From Rhypophila decipiens (lineage: Eukaryota; Ascomycota; Sordariomycetes; Sordariales; Naviculisporaceae), in assembly GCA_033297075.1 (NCBI GenBank), contig MU858141.1, forward strand, positions 1-64,000: 64,000 nt of DNA, in the 5' to 3' direction. Under the pieces are notes generated by a model that worked only from the letters and a program-made list of their open reading frames with translations, searched no databases and was not told where the DNA came from. Position numbers and translations under genes: made by a program. Position 1 is the first letter of the stretch, and each line of letters opens with the position of its first letter. Positions 1-9,220 of this stretch are shown here, piece by piece.

Positions 1-950
1 AGCAAGCGCTTAGTCGTGAAGAACTTCAATGCTTCGTGGTCCGAGATGATGGTGAATTTTGGTCCTTGAAGTCCAATGAGCTCCGCCCTCCAGTATTGCA
101 ATGAGGGAATAATGGCAAGGAGCTCCTTGTCGTGTATGTGGTAATTCAATTCGGGACCATGCATGTTCTCAGAGAAATACCCGACTGGGTGCCATTCGCC
201 ATCGTCTTGGAGTTGGGAGAGCACTCCAGCGACGACGCCGTCACTGGCGTCCGTTTCCAAGCGGGTCTCGCGATCGTACGAGAAGTGAGCAAGTATCGGA
301 GCTGAGACAAGTCGTGCGCGCAGCTCGTCGAACGCGATTTGATGCTTGTCTGTCCATTCGTACGCTACCCCCAGATGGGTAAGCGCATTGAGTGGTTTCG
401 CAATCCTGCTGTATTCCGGGACAAATCGGCGGTAGAAGTTGCAGAAACCAAGGAATGAGCGCAAGCTCTTGACAGTTCTCGGCTCCGGCCATTGGTTCAC
501 AATGGCTGTCTTGTCAGGGTCCACGCGGATTCCATCAGTACCAATGATGAAACCCAAATACTTTGTCTGAGTGACGTGGAACTCGCATTTCTTGATGTCG
601 GCCTGGAGTCCGGCTTCACGTAGCTTCTCTAGGACCATCTTTACATGCTCCTCGTGTTCCTCAATTGAATTAGAGTAGATGATGATGTCGTCTAGATATG
701 CGCTGCAGAAGTCGTCAAGGTACGCCATCAAGACATTGTTGAGATAGCGCTGGAAAGTTGCCGGTCCGTTGGTCAAACCAAAGGGGACAACTTTGTAGCG
801 GAAAGTTCCGTAGCGCGTCCGAAATGTCGTGAGGTGATCGTGGTCCTCGTCAATTCGGATGCGGTGGAATGCTTGACGAATGTCGATTTTCGTGAAGATC
901 TTTGCCTTCGCAATCTTTGCGAGCGTCTCCTCGATCAGAGACAAAGGCGA
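1..950 (-). pseudogene. Pol fragment: reverse transcriptase (C-terminal half) and RNase H
   Basis: The minus frame with codons starting at positions such as 935, 932 and 899 is open from about 950 to the window edge, roughly 315 codons. It begins in the RT palm with the motif IEETLAKIAKAKIFTKIDIR (935-876), continues with QAFHRIRI, then FGLTNGPATFQRYLNNVL, the catalytic box AYLDDIIIYS (about 697-668), the thumb motif LRSFLGFCNFYRRF, and RNase H with ETDASDGVVAGVLSQ (about 256-212) and a later HDKELLAI. These are hallmarks of Ty3/gypsy Pol. The upstream part of RT (including the LPXG and first-Asp region before IEETL) and protease are missing. The frame differs from gag by one base, so gag cannot read into it without a shift. 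Confidence 0.85.
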
Positions 951-2457
951 CGGTAAGCTGATCACGAAGCTGAGATGTGATCTTGTCATTGAAGTCCTCC
1001 TTCCAATCGCTTCTGGGTCTCTTGGCCTGTCCAGCTAGACGGACAAACTCGTTCCTGAAATCTTGAAGGTTGTCGCATGCCTTCATCGAGAGCTTCTGGT
1101 ACGCCCTGCGAGCCTTCTGCTTTGCTGTCTGGTCGACATATTCGGATTGGAGCCAAGCAAGAAGAGCATCCAAGGTGTCAAGCTTGTCTGGGTGATCATC
1201 GCTGAGGTATGGCAAGAGAGCCTCGAGAGCATCTCCAGTCAAGCGGTTCTCGACATAACCCATCATGGCTGCGTCGTTGTCGAAGTGATCTCTGTTGATG
1301 ATGAGCTTGTTCTCCAGTGCACGGAACCATCCTTCGAAGGAGACCTTGGACGTTTTAGCATCTCCATCCCACAGGGGTGGGCCATCAATCTTGGAAGATC
1401 GCTTCCCAGTGTCAACGACAGAACCACCGGTTTCACTGAATGCTCGTCCTGTTCCGGGAGACGGTGTCGTCAGGCGATTGTGGATGACATTGCGACCAGC
1501 GTTGGACAAGTTGAAGCGAACACGACTGAGTGGAGTCGCGGGTGTTTGCGCAGTCTGTCCAGTGGGAGTCGCAGGAACCTGTGGCAAAGTGGCAAGCTTC
1601 TTGGCCAGGGTGCGATTCTCATTCAGCAGTTCGAGAATCTGGCTGTCCCTCTCCTTGATCTGGGTATCACGGTCTTCGATTTCGGCAAGGAGATCGTCTT
1701 GCTGTGCCTCAGTGGTTTGGTCGGTGTCGCCTCTCTCAGCCTTCTCGATGAGTCTGAGATTCTGAATGTGCTTGACCCACTCGACGATGACCTTCTGGTT
1801 GACGCTGACGGACTTCGCGATGTTGTGCATCTCGCACAAGGCAATGTAGAGACTAACCATCGTCAAGTTGCGGATCTTGTCTTCCTTCCAGAGTTCATTG
1901 GGATGCTTCTGAGACAGTGCCGTCAAGCCGTCTTGGTCAATGGTTCCTTGGAAGGGAAGTTTGTTCTCGGCGGTGTTGGTATTGCAGAATGCCTTGAAGT
2001 GAAATCCCGGAGCCGACGTTGGGTTTTCTTTGGTGGCTTTCGTGATATATCGTACGGCAAGCTCGGTTGCCTTGTTCTGGACATCATCTCTGACGGTGTC
2101 CCAATCGTAAGAATAGGAAAGGGTGTTCAACTTTACAAAGTCGTCAAAGTCCTGTCCTTGTTGCGGGTGACCGGTCAGGTGTCCTGTCAGAAGATGACTG
2201 GATGCACTGACGGATTGTCGACGAAGTTCGGTATCGGGCTGTTTGTCGGCAGCGGGGAGAATCTCTTGGAATGCGTTCCAGTCGATGAGAGACTCAATCT
2301 TGGCCTTCTCCTTGACGTCGCTATTCGTCCTCAATTTGGGAGGCATCGTGTCGCGTCGCGTGTCGGTTCGTTCTTTTCGTTCAATCGGTTCGGTGGAGAT
2401 TGTTACACCTTCCCAGGTAAGAGTGTTGAACTTAGAATAGTCACGGCGAGCAGGCAA
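850..2457 (-). CDS. Gag polyprotein of Ty3/gypsy element, C-terminus replaced by out-of-frame pol
   Basis: The ORF encodes 535 aa. Residues about 1-150 are polar; about 235-300 form a likely coiled coil; about 375-505 match the retrotransposon gag domain, with FEGWFRALENKL, a leucine-rich helix (LLAWLQSEY) and the FRNEFVRLAGQA-type helix. The last gag-like residues are about LTVAFVSD; the final 25 or so residues are out-of-frame translation of RT sequence. No CCHC zinc knuckle is seen, in keeping with deletion of the gag C-terminus. Gag would assemble the cytoplasmic virus-like particle; this copy alone cannot supply protease. Confidence 0.8.
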   Translation of the reverse strand: MPARRDYSKFNTLTWEGVTISTEPIERKERTDTRRDTMPPKLRTNSDVKEKAKIESLIDWNAFQEILPAADKQPDTELRRQSVSASSHLLTGHLTGHPQQGQDFDDFVKLNTLSYSYDWDTVRDDVQNKATELAVRYITKATKENPTSAPGFHFKAFCNTNTAENKLPFQGTIDQDGLTALSQKHPNELWKEDKIRNLTMVSLYIALCEMHNIAKSVSVNQKVIVEWVKHIQNLRLIEKAERGDTDQTTEAQQDDLLAEIEDRDTQIKERDSQILELLNENRTLAKKLATLPQVPATPTGQTAQTPATPLSRVRFNLSNAGRNVIHNRLTTPSPGTGRAFSETGGSVVDTGKRSSKIDGPPLWDGDAKTSKVSFEGWFRALENKLIINRDHFDNDAAMMGYVENRLTGDALEALLPYLSDDHPDKLDTLDALLAWLQSEYVDQTAKQKARRAYQKLSMKACDNLQDFRNEFVRLAGQAKRPRSDWKEDFNDKITSQLRDQLTVAFVSDRGDARKDCEGKDLHENRHSSSIPPHPN

Positions 2458-2734
2458 ATAAGAGACAAAGCTGCTAATAGCCCTACTGTATTGTAGTTAT
2501 TCTAAGTTGAAGAAGAAAGGGGAAAGGATCAAGCAACGCGAAGATCGCGCGTTGTTGTAGTAGGTACCGAAGGCGGTGAATACGGCAGAAAGTGGTGCCC
2601 ACATTGCCGAGCCGGCCAGCCGCCAGCCACTTGCCGTCACTCTAGCCTACTTACTAGCCTAGTCCAATCTAACTACTAAGCCTATATGTTATTATCGTTA
2701 TTATTGTCTTCGATTAATTAAAGACATTGTTGTT

Positions 2735-2970
2735 GGCTCGAAGGTATTATCGGCTCGAAGGTGTTGTTGGCTCGAAGGCGTTGTCGGCTCGAAGGCGTTG
2801 TCGGCTTGAAGGCGTCGTTGGCTCGAAGACGTTGTTGGCTCGAAGGTATTGTCGGCTCGAAGGTATTATCGGCTCGAAGGCGTTTTCGGCTCGAAGGTGT
2901 TGTCGGCTCGAAGGTATTGTCGGCTCGAAGGTATTGTCGGCTCGGAGGCATTGTCGGCTCAAAGGCAGGG
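2735..2970. repeat. 17-bp minisatellite (about 14 units) in retrotransposon leader/LTR region
   Basis: Thirteen contiguous 17-bp units plus a partial one follow the consensus GGCTCGAAGGTATTGTC; units start at 2735, 2752 and so on to 2939. Variation is nearly all transitions at a few fixed positions. Because 17 is not a multiple of 3, all frames give repeated Arg/Leu/Gly-rich or Ser/Arg/Pro-rich peptides, which explains several small ORFs here that are not real genes. It lies upstream of gag inside the presumed 5' LTR or leader. Confidence 0.95.
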
Positions 2971-3209
2971 GGCTCGAACAGATCGTTAGTGCTGGCTCGA
3001 ATTGATTGTCGGTAGTTAGCTAAGTTCAATTGAGACTAGTGGCTGGCCGACTTATGTTGAAGTCGTGTTGGTATTGGTGTGTTGGTAGTTAGAATTGACG
3101 AATTTATAGTATTAGTTGAAGAAGTGGAACGACGAAGACGACGACGTCAATTTGTACCGACTGGGTGGGGCCGGTAGGGCAAGCCAGCCTACGTACGGCA
3201 GTTATGACA

Positions 3210-4383
3210 GCTTTGTTGATAGTGCCTTCCTCTTGCGAATAGCTTCATCAACCTTATCGTCAATTGGCTTCAATTGACTAGTCAATAGGGCTTTATTGTT
3301 GTTTACTTTCTTCTACGGTGGGTGGCTTTTTCACGGTGGGTGGATTCTCCACTGTTAGTTGCCGTGGCCTACTGTTTACTATAGTCCACGGTAAAATCAA
3401 TCCTTAGATTCCCTGTAATGTGGTCGGTGAGTATTGACAAAGCCCAGCCGTTCAAACGCCCCCGGTACACGAGTTGGTCGCCCAAGTATGATGCAGGATA
3501 TCCACATGTCCGAGTCCTCTACCCGGCTCTTGTACCTTTGGTGCCGGAATCCCAGGAGAAGCAGCCAGACGGTTTCGCCGCCTTCACGTTTAAGCTGGGG
3601 ATCTGCATCGTCATCACGCAATGGTAAGTCCGCTCCAGAATCATGAGTAAGCAGAAGCTGGTGTCATTTTACAACCTTGTACTTTTTGCGGTGACTCCGC
3701 TTGCCCCGTATTCAACGGCAGCTTTATAGGCCCACTCACAAGCACAACGTATTATTCATGATCTCGTAAAACTAGCTAACCCTTGGCAATGGACTTGGCA
3801 GTGATTGGTCATCTACAGTTATCTCACTAAAGGAGTTTTCAATCAAGTTGAAGATCTGGTAGTCATAGGCCTTGAGCATGTTAATTATTTAGAAGCGGTC
3901 TGCCGTCAACATGTACTTGAGCTTGGACACTTGAGACAAGTTTGGGAAGGTGTGCTCAATTCAGATCATTGATACTCCCCGTGACCGGTGTCCAAATCGA
4001 AATAGCAAGACTAACAATACCGGATGTGAGTCGTGGTATCGAACAATACTGTTCAAGTTGGCTCGTATAACCGGCAAGCCAGCTGCAAATGCCTTTCATT
4101 GACGAGGGTTGGTGGTCCTGCTCAAATTGCTCAATAAGCAACAATGGGCGGATTTTGGAAGATCACAAAGCGAGGTCCTGCTCCGCGTCTATCGCCACCG
4201 GCCAGTCCCAGGCTCTACTTTCAACTTCTGTTGCTATGTAAGCCATTACACGTAGGACCCGCCGACGGGAATTTGAGGGCCAAGTTATCAGGTACAAGAA
4301 CATTGATCCGCCTCCTGAAGTCACTCTCCATCACTTTTCCGATTTCGAGCTTCCCTCATCAATACTGGACTACAAAGTTCAAC
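3210..4383. other. Gene-free stretch upstream of SDR gene
   Basis: No ORF with recognisable similarity. The SDR frame is open upstream to an ATG at 4144, but that N-terminal extension looks non-conserved, so the stretch probably holds the SDR promoter and 5' UTR. Confidence 0.5.
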
Positions 4384-5343
4384 ATGACGACCTTCGACCC
4401 GACCAAATTTGAGCTGACACCAGAGCAGCAGGCGAGTATTCCTCGATTCTTGCGGCAACAGATCACTGCCAAGCCTCGATCCGTGACCAAGCAAGATGTT
4501 GATCTCAAAGGGAAAACGGCCATCGTAACAGGATCCAATACCGGAGTGGGGCTCGAGACCGCTCGGCAGCTCCTAGACCTAGGAATCAGCAGGCTCATTC
4601 TCGCTGTTCGAAACGTTGAGAAGGGCACCGCAGCCAAGACAGATCTGGCCGACGGCCGTGATCTGACCGACAGCAACAATACAATCGAGGTCTGGCAATT
4701 AGATATGGCCGATTACGACTCCATTCGCGCCTTTGCCGCCCGTGCCGGGAAAGAACTCACCCGTCTCGATATCGTCGTTCTCAACGCTGGCATCGGGCCC
4801 ATCGCCCGCATTTTTAACGAGCGAACAGGCCATGATGAAGTGATACAGGTCAACTATCTCTCGACAGCCCTCCTCGCTATTCTTTTGCTTCCTGTTCTCA
4901 AAAGGTCTAAACAAGTAACAGGGAGCGTGGGTCGGCTCACAGTCGTTGCATCCGAGCTGGCTGCTGTGACCAAGTTCAAGGAAGCCACGACAAGCCCGCC
5001 ACCGGTCTCGATCCTTGCCGCACTCGACGATAAAAACACAAAGGTGGACATGTTGGACCGCATGATGGTTTCCAAGCTACTGCAGCAGTTCTTTGTCGTC
5101 AAAATTGCGACGGTGGTCTCTCCCGACGTGGCGATTATCAATTCCGTCTCTCCCGGGTCTGTCTATGGGACCGAGTTCAATCGTGACCGCAAAGGAACAG
5201 TGGCGGGTGCTGTTGCCGGAGTCGTGATGAAGTTGATGGCGAACCCGCCCCCGGTAGGGGCAAGGATGATTACCGATGCTGCGGTCTTGCATGGAGAGGA
5301 AACCCATGGGCAGTTTCTGAGCTTCCAAAACATTGTTCCGTGA
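4384..5343 (+). CDS. Short-chain dehydrogenase/reductase-like protein, catalytic Tyr replaced
   Basis: A single-exon gene for a 319-aa Rossmann-fold protein. The start at 4384 (MTTFDPTKFELTP) is preferred over the in-frame ATG at 4144 because the extra 80 residues look like untranslated sequence. Visible motifs are the dinucleotide-binding TGSNTGVG (residues 49-56), DMADYDS (about 108-113) and LNAGIG (133-138). The active-site segment reads DRMMVSKLLQQFF: Lys231 is present, but the position of the catalytic Tyr (YxxxK, residue 227) is Met. In classical SDRs that Tyr is the acid/base, so this protein is either inactive for standard hydride-transfer chemistry or has another role. It resembles fungal SDRs near secondary-metabolism genes; no product can be named. 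The next gene is RNase H-like, 0.8 kb downstream on the same strand. Confidence 0.85.
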   Translation: MTTFDPTKFELTPEQQASIPRFLRQQITAKPRSVTKQDVDLKGKTAIVTGSNTGVGLETARQLLDLGISRLILAVRNVEKGTAAKTDLADGRDLTDSNNTIEVWQLDMADYDSIRAFAARAGKELTRLDIVVLNAGIGPIARIFNERTGHDEVIQVNYLSTALLAILLLPVLKRSKQVTGSVGRLTVVASELAAVTKFKEATTSPPPVSILAALDDKNTKVDMLDRMMVSKLLQQFFVVKIATVVSPDVAIINSVSPGSVYGTEFNRDRKGTVAGAVAGVVMKLMANPPPVGARMITDAAVLHGEETHGQFLSFQNIVP

Positions 5344-6147
5344 GTTTCTACACCCCGGTCTTGAGATCCAAACACGGCAAGAATGAGCCTTTGAGTTAAC
5401 GCATCACACGCTCTTCTTTTGGCAGTATGCCACTAATCATCTATCAACCTGAAGGGGAAAGAATTTTGGAACAGTTGTGGAAGGAGACCTTGGCAGAGTT
5501 GTCGTTTGCTGGAGTGAATGTCATATTGAGACAATTGACTGATTGAGGTTGTTAAGGGGTAGTCAGTTGAGTCATGAATGCGCCACAAACAGTCTTCATT
5601 GCCCGTTATTGTGATGTGACTCTCTTTGATGGAACTGTACCTATTCCGACGCGGAAAATCTTGCTTTTTCCGGATATGCCAAGTTTTGGTCCAATTTTGA
5701 TGGATTGAAGGGTCCACCAGATACCTCAATAGTAATACAGTATGGTAAAGAACTACTACCGGAATTTGCCGAGGTTTGCTCCAGGTGTTCAAACCACGAG
5801 ATGTTTGTCTATTGGGATCAAGAGCATAATAGTAAAGACTATTGAGCGTGATTCTGCTGCACTGGCCAAAGAAAAGCCGCCTTCTTCCGGTGCAAAACAC
5901 GGATTACAGCATTCTCATGAACAGTAAACAAGACAAAACAAACGCCGCCTCCACACACATTCCCCACACTTGTTTAACATTTTGGGGATTTAAACTTTAA
6001 AAAGGCTAGCCACCCACGTGAGAATGGATGATGTGGTAAACAGGAATCTTGCGCTCCGATCTAGCTCCCCGCTCTTCCAACCACCCGACATCAACCAACG
6101 TGGCCTTCACCACGTTCACCACCACGCGTCCCTTAAACCAAGCAACA
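5344..6147. other. Gene-free intergenic stretch
   Basis: Only short ORFs without recognisable domains. The segment should carry the SDR 3' UTR and the promoter of the RNase H-like gene, with an AT-rich tract around 5990-6002. Confidence 0.5.
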
Positions 6148-6933
6148 TGTCTTCCCTTGAGGACTATCCCGCGGGGACCGGCCGCGCTTTCCCATCCAAA
6201 TTTTTGCCGCCGTCGGATTCCGTCACACCGCAGGGGCTGTTTTCCGGTCGAAGAAACCATATGCTTGTCACGAGGCATGTTACTTTCCGGTTTTTTTTTC
6301 CTTTTCCCTTTGCTCCCTTCAAAACTAGGTGTCGATGCTGACAAGGTCCCTGTGCCTCTTAGATATGTCCTTCCTCGCGATGACGGAGTTGGCCTTATCT
6401 ACACCGATGGTGCTTGTTTGGATAACGGACGAGCCAACGCCAAGGCAGCTTGGGGATTTTGGCATGGTGAAGGTCCGAACGGCCAACGTTTGACCGCCGA
6501 AGATCGACTTGAGAAGAAGGGGCCTTACGGAGACGACGGCGCTCAAACCAGCAATCGCGCTGAGCTCCGTGCGGTCATTGCCGCGCTTGGTTTCCGATAC
6601 TGGCCTGGAGAGGGCTTCCACAAGCTTGTTTTTGCTACCGACTCCGAGTACGTCGTCGAGGGTGCCACCGAGTGGGCTAGAACTTGGATCCGGGAAAACT
6701 GGACTCGTCCGGTCGGACCAGGCGGCTATGACCGCACAGAGGTCAAGAATAGAGATTTATGGGAGGCTTTGTTGGGACAGATCGAGAGGTTCAAGGTCCG
6801 CGGTATGGATGTCGAGTTTTGGCGGATCCCAAGAGAGTGGAATACGGTGGCTGATACAGCTGCCAAGGAGGCTGCCGCTGCGCCAGGAGAAGCGCCGGCT
6901 GCGTTCCGGACTCTGCGCGGAATAAATGTCTGA
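6148..6933 (+). CDS. RNase HI-like protein (fungal stand-alone RNase H domain)
   Basis: The conserved part lies in one frame from about 6329 to 6933. It shows IYTDGACLDNG with the first catalytic Asp, NRAELRAVIAAL with the catalytic Glu, ATDSEYVV with the second Asp, and EWNTVADTAAKEA with the final Asp, so the D-E-D-D set is complete. RNase H cuts RNA in RNA:DNA hybrids. The N-terminus is unclear. One model starts at ATG 6148 (MSSLEDYPAGTGRAFPSKFL) with an intron 6247-6328 (phase 1), joining to VDADKVPVPLRYVL; the donor GTCGAA is weak. Alternatively the downstream frame is open from ATG 6049 without an intron. It lacks retroelement motifs next to it, so it looks like a host gene and not part of the transposon at the left edge. 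Confidence 0.75.
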   Translation, partial: CLPLRTIPRGPAALSHPNFCRRRIPSHRRGCFPVEETICLSRGMLLSGFFFLFPLLPSKLGVDADKVPVPLRYVLPRDDGVGLIYTDGACLDNGRANAKAAWGFWHGEGPNGQRLTAEDRLEKKGPYGDDGAQTSNRAELRAVIAALGFRYWPGEGFHKLVFATDSEYVVEGATEWARTWIRENWTRPVGPGGYDRTEVKNRDLWEALLGQIERFKVRGMDVEFWRIPREWNTVADTAAKEAAAAPGEAPAAFRTLRGINV

Positions 6934-7581
6934 TGAGCTGTCATTGGAGATGAGCACATGGCACTTAACTATCCACACTTGGCACGTTTCAAGTTGCTCA
7001 TCTTCGTGGAGAAGAGACGACAAGGCACGGCATTACACAATAAGTAGTCAAGCAGGTATACATTTGAGAATTTAAAGCTGCGAGGCCTGCAGGTGACTTG
7101 ATCACACTGACTTAACTGATAACAGGCAAATCTCACAATTTTCAAGGCCCTTGCAAGTTTTCAGCAAGGCCCTCATCAAGTATCTTGTACCGTGCGAATT
7201 TGGAGATACAAGGATTATTACACGGTGTGAAATGTCTCCCAGCTCGAAGCATCCACCATATGTTGGTTGGTGACTTTATGTTGGTTGTCATACAGGCGGT
7301 GTAGGGTTCTGTTTCCCTGCGGCCGAGGACTCGAAATGCGCCCAGGGAGCCCACCCTCATTTATGAATGAGCCACCCACAATAAGTGTTCGGACTTGCCC
7401 TTATTCCACAGAGGCCATATTGAGTCCCCGTGCCCTTGGTCAATGTTTTCTCCCAGTCAGAGACTGCCAAGGTCCATTTGCTGCCGGTTTAGCACCCGCC
7501 CTTTGGGATTACCTGAGACTTAAACATCCAGGAAGTCATTCATGCTCTTCCAAACTTGACGGACATCGCCTCATACTCACA
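6934..7581. other. Gene-free stretch, presumed P450 promoter
   Basis: No supported ORF. An open frame runs into the P450 start from 7267, but its upstream part has no recognisable motif. Confidence 0.45.
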
Positions 7582-9220
7582 ATGTCAGCTGTTTTGGCAG
7601 TAGTCGTTACAGGTGCCGCGGCTCTTTACATCTTCCTTCGCACTCTCCTTCATGTCACCCAGGACAAGACCGAGCCGCCCATGGTCGAAACGACCATCCC
7701 ATTCCTCAGCCCGATCCTAGGCATGGCCACCAGGAAGGGAGAGTTCTACCCTTGTCTGCGGTACGGACTTGTGATATGAACACCCGCAAAAAAATGCTAG
7801 TATCAATGATTTGCTGACTGAGTCCCTCTTCCAGCGAGAAATACAAACTTCCCATCTTTACCTCATGCCCGGCTCTAAGCTCTACGTCATCAACTCGACC
7901 GCGCTGCTCTCGCTAGTTCAGCGTCAGTACCGCACCCTCTCGTTCACGCCAATCGAAGCCAAAGCCGCGCGCGATCTCATGGGCTGCAGCGACACCGCCA
8001 GCAAGATCATCAGTCTCGACCCGACCAAGGATGGCAGCTACCTGATGAGTTTCGCCAAGGCCATACATCCTGCTCTAGCCCCTAGTATTCATCTGGATGC
8101 CATGAACAGAGTCTCTGTGCAGCGAATTTCGGATGTCTTTGACGAGCTCCAAGCAACAGCGCCAAACAAAGTCAACCTTTTCGAATGGGCAAGTCATTCT
8201 ATGCTGCTGGTCTCCACCGATGCTGTCTTTGGGTCACAAAATCCGTTCCGTGCTTCAGCTCTCGAGGAGGCATGGTACAGGTTTGAGCCCAGCATCATCA
8301 TCTTTATGCTTGGGCTTTTCCCATCCATTCTTGCCAGCGACGCTCTAAAGGCCCGTGAACAGATCGTCTCTGCCATCGAAGGCTATCTTAGCTCTGGAGC
8401 CCCCGACGACCCCGACACCTCGGAGCTCGTCCGGGCCAGGCTTGCGCACAACAACTCTTTTTCCATTCCCATAAAAGACCAAGCCCGCTTTGAGATGGGC
8501 AATATTTTTGCCATTCTCGGAAACACCCTTCCGTCATCCTTTTGGATCTTGTTTCACGTCTACTCAGATCCTAGCGTCCTGTCCGACATCGGAGACGAGG
8601 TTTCCAAGCTCGTTACTACCACTTTGTCTAGTGACGGAGTAACGACACACACCATCGACGCTGCGGCTGTCAAAACCGGCTGTCCAATCCTGATCTCGAC
8701 GCTGCGCGAAGTCTTCCGGTACCACGGGGTCGGCACCTCGCCTCGGTTAGTGATGGAAGATCACCTCCTCGACGGCAAATACTTGCTCAAAAAGGGCAAC
8801 ACAGTAATGATCCCCGGAAGGGTGCAACATATGGATCATTCCATTTGGGGGCAGGATGTATCCACGTTCAACCACCGCCGGTTTGTCGCCACGGATGATG
8901 CATACCAGCGTCCTAGCCCCGTTGCATTCCGCGGCTTTGGGGGGGGAACAACACTGTGCCCAGGGAGACATTTTGCTAGCACAGAGATACTTGTTTTTGC
9001 GGCGCTTATGGTTATGAGATTTGACGTTCGTCCGTCTGGGGGCAAACCTTGGATACAGCCGACAGTCGATAAGAGCCCCATGGCGGCTGCGATCCCAGTC
9101 CCGGATGGTGATATTGAAGTGCAGGTGGAGCTCAAGGGACCCAAGGAGCAGGAATGGCGCGTCTCATTCTCGGGTTCTGGGTCGGCCTTGGAGCTGTCTG
9201 CTGAGGGTGTCAGGGACTGA
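7582..9220 (+). pseudogene. Cytochrome P450, membrane-anchored, with frame break near exon 2 start
   Basis: Exon 1 (7582-7760) encodes an N-terminal membrane anchor (MSAVLAVVVTGAAALYIFL) and the Pro-rich hinge. An intron 7761-7834 with a GCTGAC branch site then restores CLREKYKLPIFT, the expected P450 beta-1 region. Within about 10 codons the frame breaks: LMPGSKLYVINSTALL continues in another frame to 9220. The rest is intact: I-helix region ILGNTLPSSFWILF, ExxR motif (REVFRYHG, EVFR), and haem-binding loop FGGGTTLCPGRHFA with the axial Cys, as in fungal CYP7/CYP8-like P450s. A 40-nt intron (7761-7800) would keep one frame but would replace the conserved EKYKLPIF segment. It is therefore a young pseudogene, a sequencing error, or a gene using an unusual splice. 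P450s here act as ER-bound mono-oxygenases; the substrate is unknown. Confidence 0.8.

Larger units (their letters stand above)
1..3209 (-). mobile_element. Ty3/gypsy LTR retrotransposon, internally deleted, cut by window edge
   Basis: Read on the minus strand, this stretch holds a leader or LTR-like region (about 3209 down to 2458), a gag ORF (2457 down to about 937) and then the second half of reverse transcriptase plus RNase H (about 950 down to 1). Protease and the N-terminal fingers of RT are absent, so gag passes directly into mid-RT. The 5' limit at 3209 is inferred from a TGTCATAAC start typical of an LTR end; no second LTR is in the window, so it cannot be checked. The RT frame has no stop codon, so the copy is young or little affected by repeat-induced mutation. 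Integrase and the other LTR would lie to the left. Confidence 0.75.

Noticed and set aside
1063..2496. Plus-strand ORF of 477 aa opposite gag
   Set aside because: It is antisense to a clear gag domain and shows no recognisable motif; it arises from the codon composition of gag.
2718..3029. Several Arg/Leu/Ser-rich small ORFs
   Set aside because: They are translations of the 17-bp minisatellite in different frames.
5433..5900. Minus ORF of 155 aa between SDR and RNase H
   Set aside because: No recognisable domain or signal and no codon pattern like that of neighbours.
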